In this document: piece after piece, positions 15,377 through 22,903 of the stretch
Numbering within the stretch: the stretch's first letter is position 1
How the letters are laid out: every line of letters begins with the position of its first letter
NCBI GenBank assembly: GCA_030656075.1
Contig: JAUSOT010000280.1
Location: forward strand, 1 to 32,847
From: Candidatus Cloacimonadales bacterium
GTDB taxonomy: Bacteria; Cloacimonadota; Cloacimonadia; Cloacimonadales; TCS61
Reading direction: 5' to 3'
DNA length: 32,847 nt
Notes under the pieces: generated by a model
Database searches by the model: none
Told to the model about the DNA's origin: nothing
Seen by the model: the letters and a program-made list of their open reading frames with translations, nothing else
Program-made: the position numbers and the translations under genes

Positions 15377-17584
15377 ATGATTAAAAGCATATTGTTCTTT
15401 TTAGCTTTTGTTAGTCTTTCTCTGTCCCGCCGTAGAAATATTCTTCTTTCTTCTCTTTTCGTAGCCGGATTCCTTTTTCCCTTTCTCCTTTATTCCATCG
15501 AAGTTGGCGGTCACCTCACTGAAGATACAACCTGGAGTCCGAACAATAATCCCTATCTGGTTGTTCACGATGTTTTTGTGGATGAAGGAGTAACACTAAA
15601 TATTCTTCCGGGAACAGTTGTCAAATTCAATTCCACAATTTTAGTTGATGAGAACGATTTTTCTAATTTTATTTATTACAATGGAACAAATATAGCAAAA
15701 ATGCTATTAGTTGACGGCAAATTAATTGCCGAGGGAACCGAGGAAGAACCGATAACGTTTACCCGGGGCCAGGACTCATTATACTATCATTGGGGAGTGA
15801 TCTATCTAACTGAGTTTGCTGACAGATGTGTTTTTAAATATTGTAATATCGAATATGCGGCTCGCATGATGATCTTGGTTGGTATCTTACCTGTGGGTGC
15901 AATAAGTATTTTTAATGAAGAAACCATTATAGAAAATTGTAACTTTATTGATAATTTCTGTGGAGTATTTGTTGAATTTTTCCCACAAAAAGTAATTATC
16001 AAAAATAATTATTTTTTTAATATTGAAAATATATATTCGACTGTTGTGGGATATGCTGATGGCGGTATAAGAATTTCGGCTGGTGTTACAAATGTATCCG
16101 ATATAGTACTTATAGCGGGAAACAGATTTAATGAAACAGATATTTCGTATAGTAATTTGGACATAAATAATGCACCTGTTTATACAGTTTTTAATCAGTT
16201 TAATGAAGGCGGCATAAATGCAGGTATGGAATCCGAAACACCATCGTATTTTTATTATAATAATTTTATAGATTGTCCAGATGGTATAAACGGAGTTTGC
16301 CAAGTCGATTCAATTTATATCAAGAACAACCGGTTCATCGGTGGCTATGATGGAATCAGTATAAATCATGCTTTTGTGGAGATAAGTGATAATTATTTTG
16401 AAGGATGTGATATGGATACTGGATTAGAATCTTCTGGAAAGGTTTATAATAATATTGCAAATACAGGTAGAATAAGAACACCTGGTTATTTAGAAGCATA
16501 TAATAATATATCCTTTGATTCAAGCCAATTGGGGATTGGAGCTACATTTAGAAATGTTTCTTTCAATAACTGCTCATCCATAAATAATGAATACGCTTTT
16601 GGTGGTGCTTTTTGGGGTATTTATAACAATTGTATTTTTACTGGTAATAATAATATCACTCAATATGGTGTTTCAGGCAATCCCGTTTTCCGCAACTGTA
16701 TTATAGATTTCGAATTACCTCCAGAATGCATTAATGGTGGAGGAAACATTATTGTAGATTCATTGCAAGCTCAGTCCATCTTTGAAGATATTCAAAACGG
16801 AGATTTCCATTTGGCACCGGGCAGCATTGCCGTCGATGCCGGATTCGATACGTTGGGATATTATTATCCCTTCGATATGGATTATAATCATAGAGTCTGG
16901 GATGGAGATAACAATGGAACAGCCATAATCGACATCGGACCTTATGAATTCGGATCGCCTTCATTTGGCGGAATTCATGGTATCACTTACGATCCAACAA
17001 ATGGAGAACCAGTGGATTATGTTCTAATAAAAATTAATAACGAACCTGGGGAATTTACCTTTTCCGATAGTGTTGGCAGCTACGAATACAAACTTCCGGC
17101 AGGTATTTACGATGTTTATGCCGAACGTGTTTTCTACGATGATGCGGTAGAGTACCAAATCGAAGTGTTAGACGGGCAATTCACCCAACTCGATATTCCA
17201 ATGACTCAGCCGGTCGGAGTGGAAGAACACGAAATTCCTCACAACTCACTTCTCATCTCTCACCTCTCGAATTATCCAAATCCGTTCAATCCATCAACGA
17301 CGATTTCTTTTTCTTTAACCGCAAAGGACGCACAAGACGCAAAGATTGAAATCTATAATTTAAGAGGTCAGAAGGTGAAGACTTTTTCAAATCTCCAAAT
17401 CTCCAAATCACCAAATCTCCAAATCACCAAATCTCCCAATCACCAAATCACCCAATCATCCAATCACCAGGTTGTCTGGAATGGCAAGGACAGCAGTAAT
17501 AAATCTGTAGCTTCGGGAATCTATTTCGTGCGATTGAAAGCTGGTGAAGTCGAAGCCAGCCAAAAAATGCTCCTGTTGAAATAG
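15377..17584 (+). CDS. Secreted parallel beta-helix protein with FlgD-like/type IX-style C-terminal sorting domain
   Basis: About 735 residues. The N-terminus has two hydrophobic stretches separated by SRRRN and serves as the export signal. From about residue 35, VGGHLTEDTTWSPNNNPYLV and VTLNILPGTVVKF start a right-handed parallel beta-helix, with many N-rich turns (NNYF, NNRF, DNYF) as in pectate-lyase-like folds. A carboxypeptidase-regulatory-like beta-sandwich follows (FGGIHGITYDPTNGEPV...). The last about 100 residues are a sorting domain: SNYPNPFNPSTTISFSL, IEIYNLRGQKVKTF, VVWNGKD, SGIYFVRL. An 8-bp tandem array is translated inside this domain. I start at the ATG at 15377 (AAGGAAG upstream), since the ATG at 15359 lies in a repeat. 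Ligand or enzyme activity is unknown. Confidence 0.8.
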   Translation: MIKSILFFLAFVSLSLSRRRNILLSSLFVAGFLFPFLLYSIEVGGHLTEDTTWSPNNNPYLVVHDVFVDEGVTLNILPGTVVKFNSTILVDENDFSNFIYYNGTNIAKMLLVDGKLIAEGTEEEPITFTRGQDSLYYHWGVIYLTEFADRCVFKYCNIEYAARMMILVGILPVGAISIFNEETIIENCNFIDNFCGVFVEFFPQKVIIKNNYFFNIENIYSTVVGYADGGIRISAGVTNVSDIVLIAGNRFNETDISYSNLDINNAPVYTVFNQFNEGGINAGMESETPSYFYYNNFIDCPDGINGVCQVDSIYIKNNRFIGGYDGISINHAFVEISDNYFEGCDMDTGLESSGKVYNNIANTGRIRTPGYLEAYNNISFDSSQLGIGATFRNVSFNNCSSINNEYAFGGAFWGIYNNCIFTGNNNITQYGVSGNPVFRNCIIDFELPPECINGGGNIIVDSLQAQSIFEDIQNGDFHLAPGSIAVDAGFDTLGYYYPFDMDYNHRVWDGDNNGTAIIDIGPYEFGSPSFGGIHGITYDPTNGEPVDYVLIKINNEPGEFTFSDSVGSYEYKLPAGIYDVYAERVFYDDAVEYQIEVLDGQFTQLDIPMTQPVGVEEHEIPHNSLLISHLSNYPNPFNPSTTISFSLTAKDAQDAKIEIYNLRGQKVKTFSNLQISKSPNLQITKSPNHQITQSSNHQVVWNGKDSSNKSVASGIYFVRLKAGEVEASQKMLLLK
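17316..17344 (+). repeat. CCGCAAAGGACGC-type repeat word inside coding sequence
   Basis: AACCGCAAAGGACGC followed by ACAAGACGCAAAG lies in the reading frame of the sorting domain and encodes TAKDAQDAK. It resembles the intergenic word at 2011-2046 (opposite strand, CCGCAAAGAACAC). It appears to be repeat DNA absorbed into a loop between two beta strands. Confidence 0.4.
17389..17468 (+). repeat. Ten-unit, 8-bp tandem array within the sorting domain gene
   Basis: Ten consecutive octamers, AAATCTCC or close variants (AAATCACC, CAATCACC, CAATCATC), fill 80 bases. As three units equal eight codons, the array encodes an 8-residue periodic loop (NLQISKSP, NLQITKSP, NHQITQSS) inserted where the two related proteins at the right end have a short ETQPGGN turn. 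Confidence 0.9.
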
Positions 17585-17650
17585 TCCTTCGGAATTTCAC
17601 AGGACAAGTGCTGCTGAAATGACTGTAAGTAAAGCTGAAAGAAAATCCAT

Positions 17651-17693
17651 GAGATTCTTCGTAAGTAAAGCTATAAGAGACCTCAGAAAGACA
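17651..17693 (+). repeat. Half-element GAGATTCTTC..CTCAGAAAGACA, copy 1
   Basis: The 10-base left word and 12-base right word are the same as at 17881-17924, with a different middle of similar length. They match the right half of the larger element ending at 22083. Confidence 0.6.
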
Positions 17694-17880
17694 TACTTAT
17701 TTCTTTATGGGGCTTCTACAATTTTAAAAGAGCGCCTTTTGTGAAATATCTGAATGTTCGGCTACTTCAGCAAACTTCTGATTGTCCGCAGGTCATCAGA
17801 ATGTTAAGATGCTGTAATATGAACCATCTACATTCCGAAGAATCCCGAAATCATTCGGGACACATTCGGAAGTTAATTAA

Positions 17881-17924
17881 GAGATTCTTCGTCGAATACC
17901 AGGAAGAATTTCTCAGAAAGACAA
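17881..17924 (+). repeat. Half-element GAGATTCTTC..CTCAGAAAGACA, copy 2
   Basis: Same left and right words as 17651-17693, 230 bases downstream in the same orientation. It stands just before the methyltransferase gene. Confidence 0.6.
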
Positions 17925-17979
17925 TAAAATAAACACATTATGAAATTCTTTTGTGCTTATTGTGGCAAATTTAGGCTAG

Positions 17980-18618
17980 ATGAAACCCGTCATTCTTCCC
18001 TTCGGTAAAACCATTTATCAGACCGATCACGGTCAATCCATCACATCTGATACAGCTTTTGTGGTGGAAACAATTCTCGAACAAATTCAAGAAGAAAATC
18101 TTTCGGTTCTGGAACTCGGCAGCGGCAACGGCATCATCAGCATCATGCTGGCGCATTATCGTCCGAACTGGCAGATCAGCGGCCTCGAAATCCAGAAAGA
18201 ATTAATGATCCTTTCCAAAAGAAATGCTGAACTTGCCGAAGTAAAAATTGATTTCCAGGAAGCCGATCTGAAGAATTTCCAATCTTCTTTCCGCTTTGAT
18301 CTGATCATTTCCAATCCGCCCTATTTTCCTGTTAACCAGGGCAAGATCAGTCCGATCCCGGAAAGAGCTATTTCCCGGCATGAAATTTCCTGTAAAATGA
18401 TCGATATTTTCCAGACTGTGAAAAGAAATCTGAAACCGGATGGCAAAGCTTTCCTGCTCTACCCGGAAGAACGCCTGGCTGAAGCTGAGAAAAACGTAAA
18501 AAAGGTTGACCTGAAATTAGCTTCAAAATTTATAATGCCTGCAGTAAAAAGCAGGAAAAAAATAGTTTTGAAGCTAGAAAAAGCTGAGGAATATATTATT
18601 GGAGTTGATGAATGCTGA
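17980..18618 (+). CDS. SAM-dependent methyltransferase, TrmN6 (tRNA1(Val) adenine-N6)-like
   Basis: The 212 residues form a class I Rossmann methyltransferase. Near the N-terminus HGQSITSDTAFVVETI fits the family's Q..Y.F..DA.LL segment, then the SAM loop ELGSGNGI (45-52), an acidic motif II (SGLEIQ), and the amino-methylating NPPY at 112-115, which marks N6-adenine, N5-glutamine or similar targets. The later SRHEI matches the ARHE box of TrmN6/YfiC, so tRNA adenine-37 of valine tRNA is the best guess; rRNA or protein targets remain possible. Its 3' end overlaps the next gene by 7 bases, so it is the head of a three-gene unit with an FtsEX-like pair. Confidence 0.82.
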   Translation: MKPVILPFGKTIYQTDHGQSITSDTAFVVETILEQIQEENLSVLELGSGNGIISIMLAHYRPNWQISGLEIQKELMILSKRNAELAEVKIDFQEADLKNFQSSFRFDLIISNPPYFPVNQGKISPIPERAISRHEISCKMIDIFQTVKRNLKPDGKAFLLYPEERLAEAEKNVKKVDLKLASKFIMPAVKSRKKIVLKLEKAEEYIIGVDEC

Positions 18619-19229
18619 AGATTGAGAACTTTGCCCTCACAGTTGGGCAGATGCGGTTGATGGTGATCGAAGAACTATTGGTCGCCAACGGTAAGAAAGT
18701 GCTGATCTTTGGTGAAAACGAAGCAGGAAAAACCCTTTTTTTACAAGCTATCCACAGCGAACATTCTAAATTTGCCGGCACTATCCACATCCAGGAAAAA
18801 CCGGTTTCTTATTTCAAGAAGAGAAAAAACACCATTCTGCTGGGAAATGAAATGCATCTGCTTCCCAATGATACGCTCTGGAACAACATTGTTCTTCCCT
18901 TTGAGAAACTTTCCAAGCAGCAGAAGATCAGAATATTTGAAATGCTGAAAGCCGTGGAACTGAGTCCCAGGATTGGTACGAAAGTGAAAAACCTGTCTCA
19001 TTCTGCCTGTAAATTTATCGAACTTATTCGCGCTGTTGTTCAACAACCTTATCTCATTTTGTTGGATGATTTTGATCATTTCTTTGATGCTAAAAAATAT
19101 CTGAAAGCCATGGATATTTGCCAGTTCGCCATCAGCAGCGGAACTTCCATCATTGCCACCTCCAAAAACAGGCTCGAACATTTCGATGATTATTATATGG
19201 TTCACGAACGCAAAGTGGTGAAAGTATGA
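18612..19229 (+). CDS. Degenerate FtsE-like ABC ATP-binding protein
   Basis: The 205 residues have the length and order of FtsE, the ATPase that works with FtsX to control wall hydrolases at division. Walker A is intact (GENEAGKT, Lys40). The other motifs have drifted: the Q-loop reads LLGNEMHLLP with Asn79 instead of Gln, the signature is LSHSACKFIE rather than LSGGQ (128-137), Walker B is LILLDDFD with Asp instead of the catalytic Glu (152-153), and the H-loop is ATSK with Ser184 instead of His. It may bind ATP but hydrolysis looks doubtful. No frameshift is seen and codon use is normal, so it seems functional. It overlaps the methyltransferase gene and is followed by an FtsX-like gene. Other small ABC proteins of the LolD/MacB kind are alternatives. 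Confidence 0.75.
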   Translation: MLKIENFALTVGQMRLMVIEELLVANGKKVLIFGENEAGKTLFLQAIHSEHSKFAGTIHIQEKPVSYFKKRKNTILLGNEMHLLPNDTLWNNIVLPFEKLSKQQKIRIFEMLKAVELSPRIGTKVKNLSHSACKFIELIRAVVQQPYLILLDDFDHFFDAKKYLKAMDICQFAISSGTSIIATSKNRLEHFDDYYMVHERKVVKV

Positions 19230-19264
19230 AGCGAAAGCATCTTCTGAGGAAACTGGAAATATGA
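19226..19264 (+). CDS. Possible 12-residue mini-cistron bridging the ABC and FtsX-like genes
   Basis: ATG 19226 overlaps the ABC stop as ATGA, and its own TGA (19262-19264) overlaps the FtsX-like ATG as ATGA. It encodes MKRKHLLRKLEI, strongly basic. It could be a coupling peptide, or the remnant of a basic cytoplasmic arm of FtsX separated by a frameshift. Chance is also possible for such a short frame. Confidence 0.3.
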   Translation: MKRKHLLRKLEI

Positions 19265-20040
19265 AGAAAGGTATCTTCTTTCAAATCGTCATTATCACCA
19301 TAATTTTACTGGTTTGGAATGTAATTCATCTTGGATACAAATATCAGAAAAATCTCCTCGAAGAACAGCTTGCCGGAATTCCCATGATACTGATCAGCCA
19401 GAACGTCGGTTCTTTGTATTCTCTGCGTTCCGAAATCGACAGCCTTGAAATTATCAAAGAAATTATTGTCGAATCGGATTCCGTGATCGCCAGGAACCTG
19501 ATGAGCCATTACCAGATCGAAGAAGCCGAATCTCTATTGGGCGACTTTCACCTTCCCAGCATTATGAAGATCTTTTTTACAGGAAAGGAATTTTCCAGTA
19601 CAGCTAAACTGAATTTGGAAGATCACATCATTTCCAACTATCCGCAGATCGTTATAAACTATGATAATAATTTCTGGGTGAAATCTGACAGAAAAATTCT
19701 GCTGCTGGCCAAAAGTTATTATTACGGGAACGGCTTTCTGGCTCTTTTTTTGATCGTAACAATTATATTCCTGCGGCTTTTTTATGAATCGAAACATCAC
19801 GAATATTGGCGGATATACCGCAATTCCGGCGGTAAAAGAAAGAAACGCCGCCAGCAGTTTTTCAGCAATTCTCTGCTGATCTGTCTGCTTCCAATTATTT
19901 TAAATTGTGCGGCATATTTTGCCTTACAATACTACAATTATCTTCCCATGGAAATCGATCTCCGCTTCTTTGCCGCTGAATTCGGCATTGTTGTCTTTTC
20001 GGTGCTGCTTTCCAGGTTATTTTTAGGAAAGAATCTCTAA
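19261..20040 (+). CDS. FtsX-like permease-fold membrane protein
   Basis: FtsX transmits FtsE ATPase cycles to periplasmic wall hydrolases. The 259 residues have the FtsX layout: one N-terminal helix (about 5-23), a periplasmic domain of about 120 residues containing SLLGDFHLPSIMKIFF, then three helices (about 158-178, 203-225 and 234-254) separated by a very basic cytoplasmic loop GGKRKKRRQQ. Sequence similarity to model FtsX is faint, so the call relies on topology, length and the adjacent FtsE-like gene. GAGGAAACTGG lies upstream of the ATG. The basic stretch sits where FtsX and MacB coupling helices contact the ATPase. Confidence 0.7.
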   Translation: MKKGIFFQIVIITIILLVWNVIHLGYKYQKNLLEEQLAGIPMILISQNVGSLYSLRSEIDSLEIIKEIIVESDSVIARNLMSHYQIEEAESLLGDFHLPSIMKIFFTGKEFSSTAKLNLEDHIISNYPQIVINYDNNFWVKSDRKILLLAKSYYYGNGFLALFLIVTIIFLRLFYESKHHEYWRIYRNSGGKRKKRRQQFFSNSLLICLLPIILNCAAYFALQYYNYLPMEIDLRFFAAEFGIVVFSVLLSRLFLGKNL

Positions 20041-20080
20041 TAAAAAGAGCGTGATTATCAAAATGCAAAAGAATTTATTC

Positions 20081-20214
20081 TTAACCCCCTGTATCCCCCT
20101 TGACAGGGGGGAAACTAAGGAAGAATAGAATCCTTGATTCCAAATTTCTCCCCTGTGAAGGGGAGATAGTCTGCACTTATTTTTCGAAAATTAGTGCAGA
20201 ACAGAGGGGTTTGA
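20081..20214. repeat. CCCCCT-type intergenic repeat with three stacked hairpins
   Basis: Ends TTAACCCCCTGT and ACAGAGGGGTT are near-inverted. Inside are hairpins CCCCCT/AGGGGG (about 20094-20110), CTCCCCT/AGGGGAG (about 20148-20165) and CTGCACT/AGTGCAG (about 20171-20199). The element fills most of the gap before pgsA. It is non-coding and resembles those at 559-640 and 22904-23016. Confidence 0.65.
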
Positions 20215-20235
20215 AGAAAAGGATATTTTAATAAT

Positions 20236-20814
20236 ATGAAAAAATATGTGCCAAATTTCTTAACCTTATTCCGGATATCGCTGGTTCCTTTCTTTATCTG
20301 GTTTGCCTTCTTCGCCGGATTTCAAGGCCATTTCCTGGTTGCCACCATCATCTTTATCCTGGCCAGTATCACCGATTACTACGACGGCATGCTCGCCAGA
20401 AGATTTAAAGTGGTCACCGATTTTGGGAAACTGATGGATCCGCTGGCAGACAAGATCCTGATCATTGCTGCTTTGATAGTTCTTTGCACATCCAGCATCA
20501 AATTGATCGATCTCAGCGTCGTGATCATCATCATTTTGCGGGAAATAATTATATCTTTGATTCGATATAACTATGCAAAAAAAGGCATTATCATTCCTGC
20601 CAACAACTGGGGAAAACTGAAAACCGTGCTGCAACTTACAGGTATAATTTCTGCGCTTGTTTATTATTCGGTTTTCCAGCAGTTGCTCATTTACTACAAA
20701 GGCTATTTTGATGTCGCTTTTCATTTCTATTTCTGGCTGGTGGCTCTGGTTACGATCTATTCCGGGCTCAGTTTTGGTCACAATTTAAGGCAGCTAAAAA
20801 AGGAAAATAAATGA
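20236..20814 (+). CDS. pgsA: CDP-diacylglycerol-glycerol-3-phosphate 3-phosphatidyltransferase
   Basis: PgsA makes phosphatidylglycerol phosphate from CDP-diacylglycerol at the inner membrane. The 192 residues have several membrane helices and a perfect CDP-alcohol phosphotransferase motif: Asp47, Asp50-Gly51, Ala54-Arg55, Gly64, Asp68 and Asp72 (DYYDGMLARRF...GKLMDPLADK). The N-terminal NFLTLFRISLVPFFIW is typical for PgsA. Its stop overlaps the next ATG (ATGA), so the lipoprotein gene is coupled to it. Confidence 0.93.
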   Translation: MKKYVPNFLTLFRISLVPFFIWFAFFAGFQGHFLVATIIFILASITDYYDGMLARRFKVVTDFGKLMDPLADKILIIAALIVLCTSSIKLIDLSVVIIIILREIIISLIRYNYAKKGIIIPANNWGKLKTVLQLTGIISALVYYSVFQQLLIYYKGYFDVAFHFYFWLVALVTIYSGLSFGHNLRQLKKENK

Positions 20815-21854
20815 AGACCTTTTTGCGAATTTTACTTCTCATTCCTCTTCTTTTCATCGGTTGTTCAAAGGAAAAAGATAACAACTCGCAGCACACGGTG
20901 GACATCCATAAACCGATGTCCTGGGGGCAGAAACAAGATATCTACGTTTTTGCCGATGACAATGTCTGGAAATATGCCGAACATTACATTCGCAATACTT
21001 TGGAACGTTTTCAATTTACTACTGAAAATGAAACATATTTCACTGTGAAACGCACTCCCATGGACAAAATGGAGCAATTCTACAAATTTAATAATTTGCT
21101 TTTCCTGGCAGATTTGAGCTCGGATGCACCGGTGGCAAAGTTTGTGAAACAGATCATGGGTGCTCAGGTTGAGCAGGAAATTGCTGCCAATTCAGTGGGA
21201 GTTTATCCGCAGAATAACGTCTGGGCCAGAGATCAATTCGTGCTCTTCCTGGTAGCAGATAACGAAAGAGATCTTTTAAATTTGAACATTGATATGTCCA
21301 ACAAAACATTTGAATTATTCAAGAATATTTTGTATGACCGCATCAAAATGCAAGTGTATAAATCGCCGACTTATTCTTCCGCAACCTTTGATAATTTCTC
21401 CTGGAATTTGGAGTTGCCCAAAAGTTATGCGGTTTATAAACAGGATGCCGCGAATCATTTCATTTCCTTCCTGGCCAGGCTGCGCAATAAACCGGACAGA
21501 TATATTTCCGTTTATTCCGAGAAGATGGAAAGCAATGAAGTTGATGAAGATTGGCTGAAGAAAATCCGGGCGGAACTTGCCTGGAAATATTATGATGAAG
21601 ATGAATTCTTTGACAAAGATATCAGTTTTGAACGATATGAACTCAATGGATTTAAAGGCTGGGAATTATCCGGCAGATGGCAGAATAAAAAATATGCCGT
21701 CGGCGGAGCTTTCCGGAGCTTCGCTTTTTGGGATGAAGCCGGCAAGACAGCCTACCTGATCGATAATTCGATCTATTTCCCGGAAGGTTATAAGCTGGAC
21801 GGTTTGATCGAAATGGAAGTGATCAGCAGAACGTTTTCTGTGAAACAACTTTAG
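20811..21854 (+). CDS. DUF4837-family lipoprotein
   Basis: The 347 residues begin with a lipoprotein signal (lipobox IGC, Cys about residue 18). The body fits the DUF4837 layout known from Bacteroidetes: an early DIYVFADDNVWKY strand, an acidic central part, a YAVYKQDAANHFISFLARL segment, and a C-terminal AYLIDNSIYFPEGYKLDGL followed by EVISRTF. The function of the family is unknown. Export to the periplasm or outer membrane is expected. The ATGA overlap with pgsA implies co-translation. Confidence 0.75.
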   Translation: MKTFLRILLLIPLLFIGCSKEKDNNSQHTVDIHKPMSWGQKQDIYVFADDNVWKYAEHYIRNTLERFQFTTENETYFTVKRTPMDKMEQFYKFNNLLFLADLSSDAPVAKFVKQIMGAQVEQEIAANSVGVYPQNNVWARDQFVLFLVADNERDLLNLNIDMSNKTFELFKNILYDRIKMQVYKSPTYSSATFDNFSWNLELPKSYAVYKQDAANHFISFLARLRNKPDRYISVYSEKMESNEVDEDWLKKIRAELAWKYYDEDEFFDKDISFERYELNGFKGWELSGRWQNKKYAVGGAFRSFAFWDEAGKTAYLIDNSIYFPEGYKLDGLIEMEVISRTFSVKQL

Positions 21855-21957
21855 AAAGAAATAGAGTGTTTCGCCTCTCCCTAGCCAGCCCAAAGTAGAG
21901 TGTGAAAGAAAAGGTGATCGTTCCCCGAAAGAATAGAAGGAAAATATTTAAAATAAA

Positions 21958-22083
21958 TTGTCTTCCTGAGGAGTCTTATAGCTTTGCTTCCGAAGGATCT
22001 CTTGAATGATCTTACAGCTTTTCTTCTGGTTTGGAGCAGAGATTCTTCCTGAGAACGACGTGAATGAAACGTCAGAAAGACAA
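21958..22083. repeat. MITE-like repeat with TTGTCTTCCTGA inverted ends, copy D
   Basis: TTGTCTTCCTGA at the left and TCAGAAAGACAA at the right are an 11/12 inverted repeat bounding 126 bases. The right part from 22039 starts GAGATTCTTC and ends TCAGAAAGACA, the same half-element as at 17651 and 17881. It fills most of the gap before the barrel gene. It encodes nothing credible. Confidence 0.7.
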
Positions 22084-22105
22084 AATAAATTTATAAGGAG
22101 TAAAG

Positions 22106-22852
22106 ATGAAAAAGTCAGCTGTTTTTGCAATATTGATTTTGATTTGTAGTTATGCCTTTTCCTATGAATTGAATACGTTGATAGATTCTCCCACTGCCGG
22201 CATCCTGCAAAAGGGAGAAGCTGAAATCTCCGCCAAACTTTATAAAGATAATGGCTTGGTTCTTGGTACAAAAGTAGGATTATTTCCCCGTTTCATGATC
22301 GGTGTGAATTATGGCGCCGAAGAAATCGTCGGAAATAAAAATCCCCGCTGGCACGAAAGAGTTGAATTCAACTGCAAAATCCGTTTTCTGGATGAAACTG
22401 CTCAGCTTCCTGCCGCGGTGATCGGCTACGATTCGCAGGGACATGGAAAATATCACCCGGAAGATAAACGTTACGACATCAAATCGAAAGGTGCATACCT
22501 GGCAGCCAGTAAAAATTATTTCTTCCTGGGAAATCTGGGATTTCATCTCGGAGCAAATTACAGCCTGGAAAATAAAGACAAAGATGCAGGTATAAATCTT
22601 TTTGCCGGAGCTGATAAATCGCTGGGAGACATGATCGTTCTCTGTGCTGAATATGACACCGCCTGGAACGACAACAAGGGAACTGACGAAAATGTAGAAA
22701 TGCTCGGTGTAGGTTTTTTAAATGCTTCGCTGAATATACATTTCACCGATTATCTCGTTCTGAAAATTTCCTTCTACGATCTTTTGCAAAACAGACAAGA
22801 CACGGAAGGCTGTGACAGAACTTTAACGTTATTGTATTTTATGACGTTTTGA
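22106..22852 (+). CDS. Predicted outer-membrane beta-barrel protein (YjbH-like)
   Basis: The 248 residues begin with a cleavable signal peptide (to about FSYE at residue 19-21). The mature part is built of alternating strands with aromatic ends: INYGAEEIVGNKNPRW-like text, AAVIGYDSQGHGKY, GFHLGANYSLE and a final strand ending LLYFMTF with a terminal phenylalanine, as expected for BAM-assembled barrels. The phrase PAAVIGYDSQGHG recalls YjbH/GfcD-type exopolysaccharide barrel proteins, but this is much shorter, so I give the relation only as possible. A good AAGGAG ribosome site precedes the ATG. Confidence 0.65.
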   Translation: MKKSAVFAILILICSYAFSYELNTLIDSPTAGILQKGEAEISAKLYKDNGLVLGTKVGLFPRFMIGVNYGAEEIVGNKNPRWHERVEFNCKIRFLDETAQLPAAVIGYDSQGHGKYHPEDKRYDIKSKGAYLAASKNYFFLGNLGFHLGANYSLENKDKDAGINLFAGADKSLGDMIVLCAEYDTAWNDNKGTDENVEMLGVGFLNASLNIHFTDYLVLKISFYDLLQNRQDTEGCDRTLTLLYFMTF

Positions 22853-22903
22853 TTTGTAGTTATTGATAAGTTTTGTTTATAAAATAGTGATTTTGTGAAA
22901 ATG

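Larger units (their letters stand above)
17585..17979. other. Repeat-rich non-coding region (395 bases)
   Basis: No credible gene. It holds two copies of the GAGATTCTTC...CTCAGAAAGACA half-element, a TCCCGAA/TTCGGGA hairpin (about 17842-17859), and several AAGTAAAGCT words (near 17629 and 17665). A 63-codon frame from 17741 is made of this repeat sequence and has no ribosome site, so I do not call it. The region separates the beta-helix gene from the methyltransferase unit. Confidence 0.6.

Noticed and set aside
17389-17468. Possible CRISPR-like array
   Set aside because: Units are 8 bp, directly abutting, without spacers, and lie in a coding frame.
17741-17932. 63-codon frame between the beta-helix and methyltransferase genes
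   Set aside because: Made of repeat sequence including the GAGATTCTTC half-element; no ribosome site.
18741-19205. 154-codon minus-strand frame opposite the ABC gene
   Set aside because: Antisense shadow; the plus strand carries Walker A and the overlapping operon structure.
20266-20781. 171-codon minus-strand frame opposite pgsA
   Set aside because: Antisense shadow of a gene with a perfect CDP-alcohol phosphotransferase motif.
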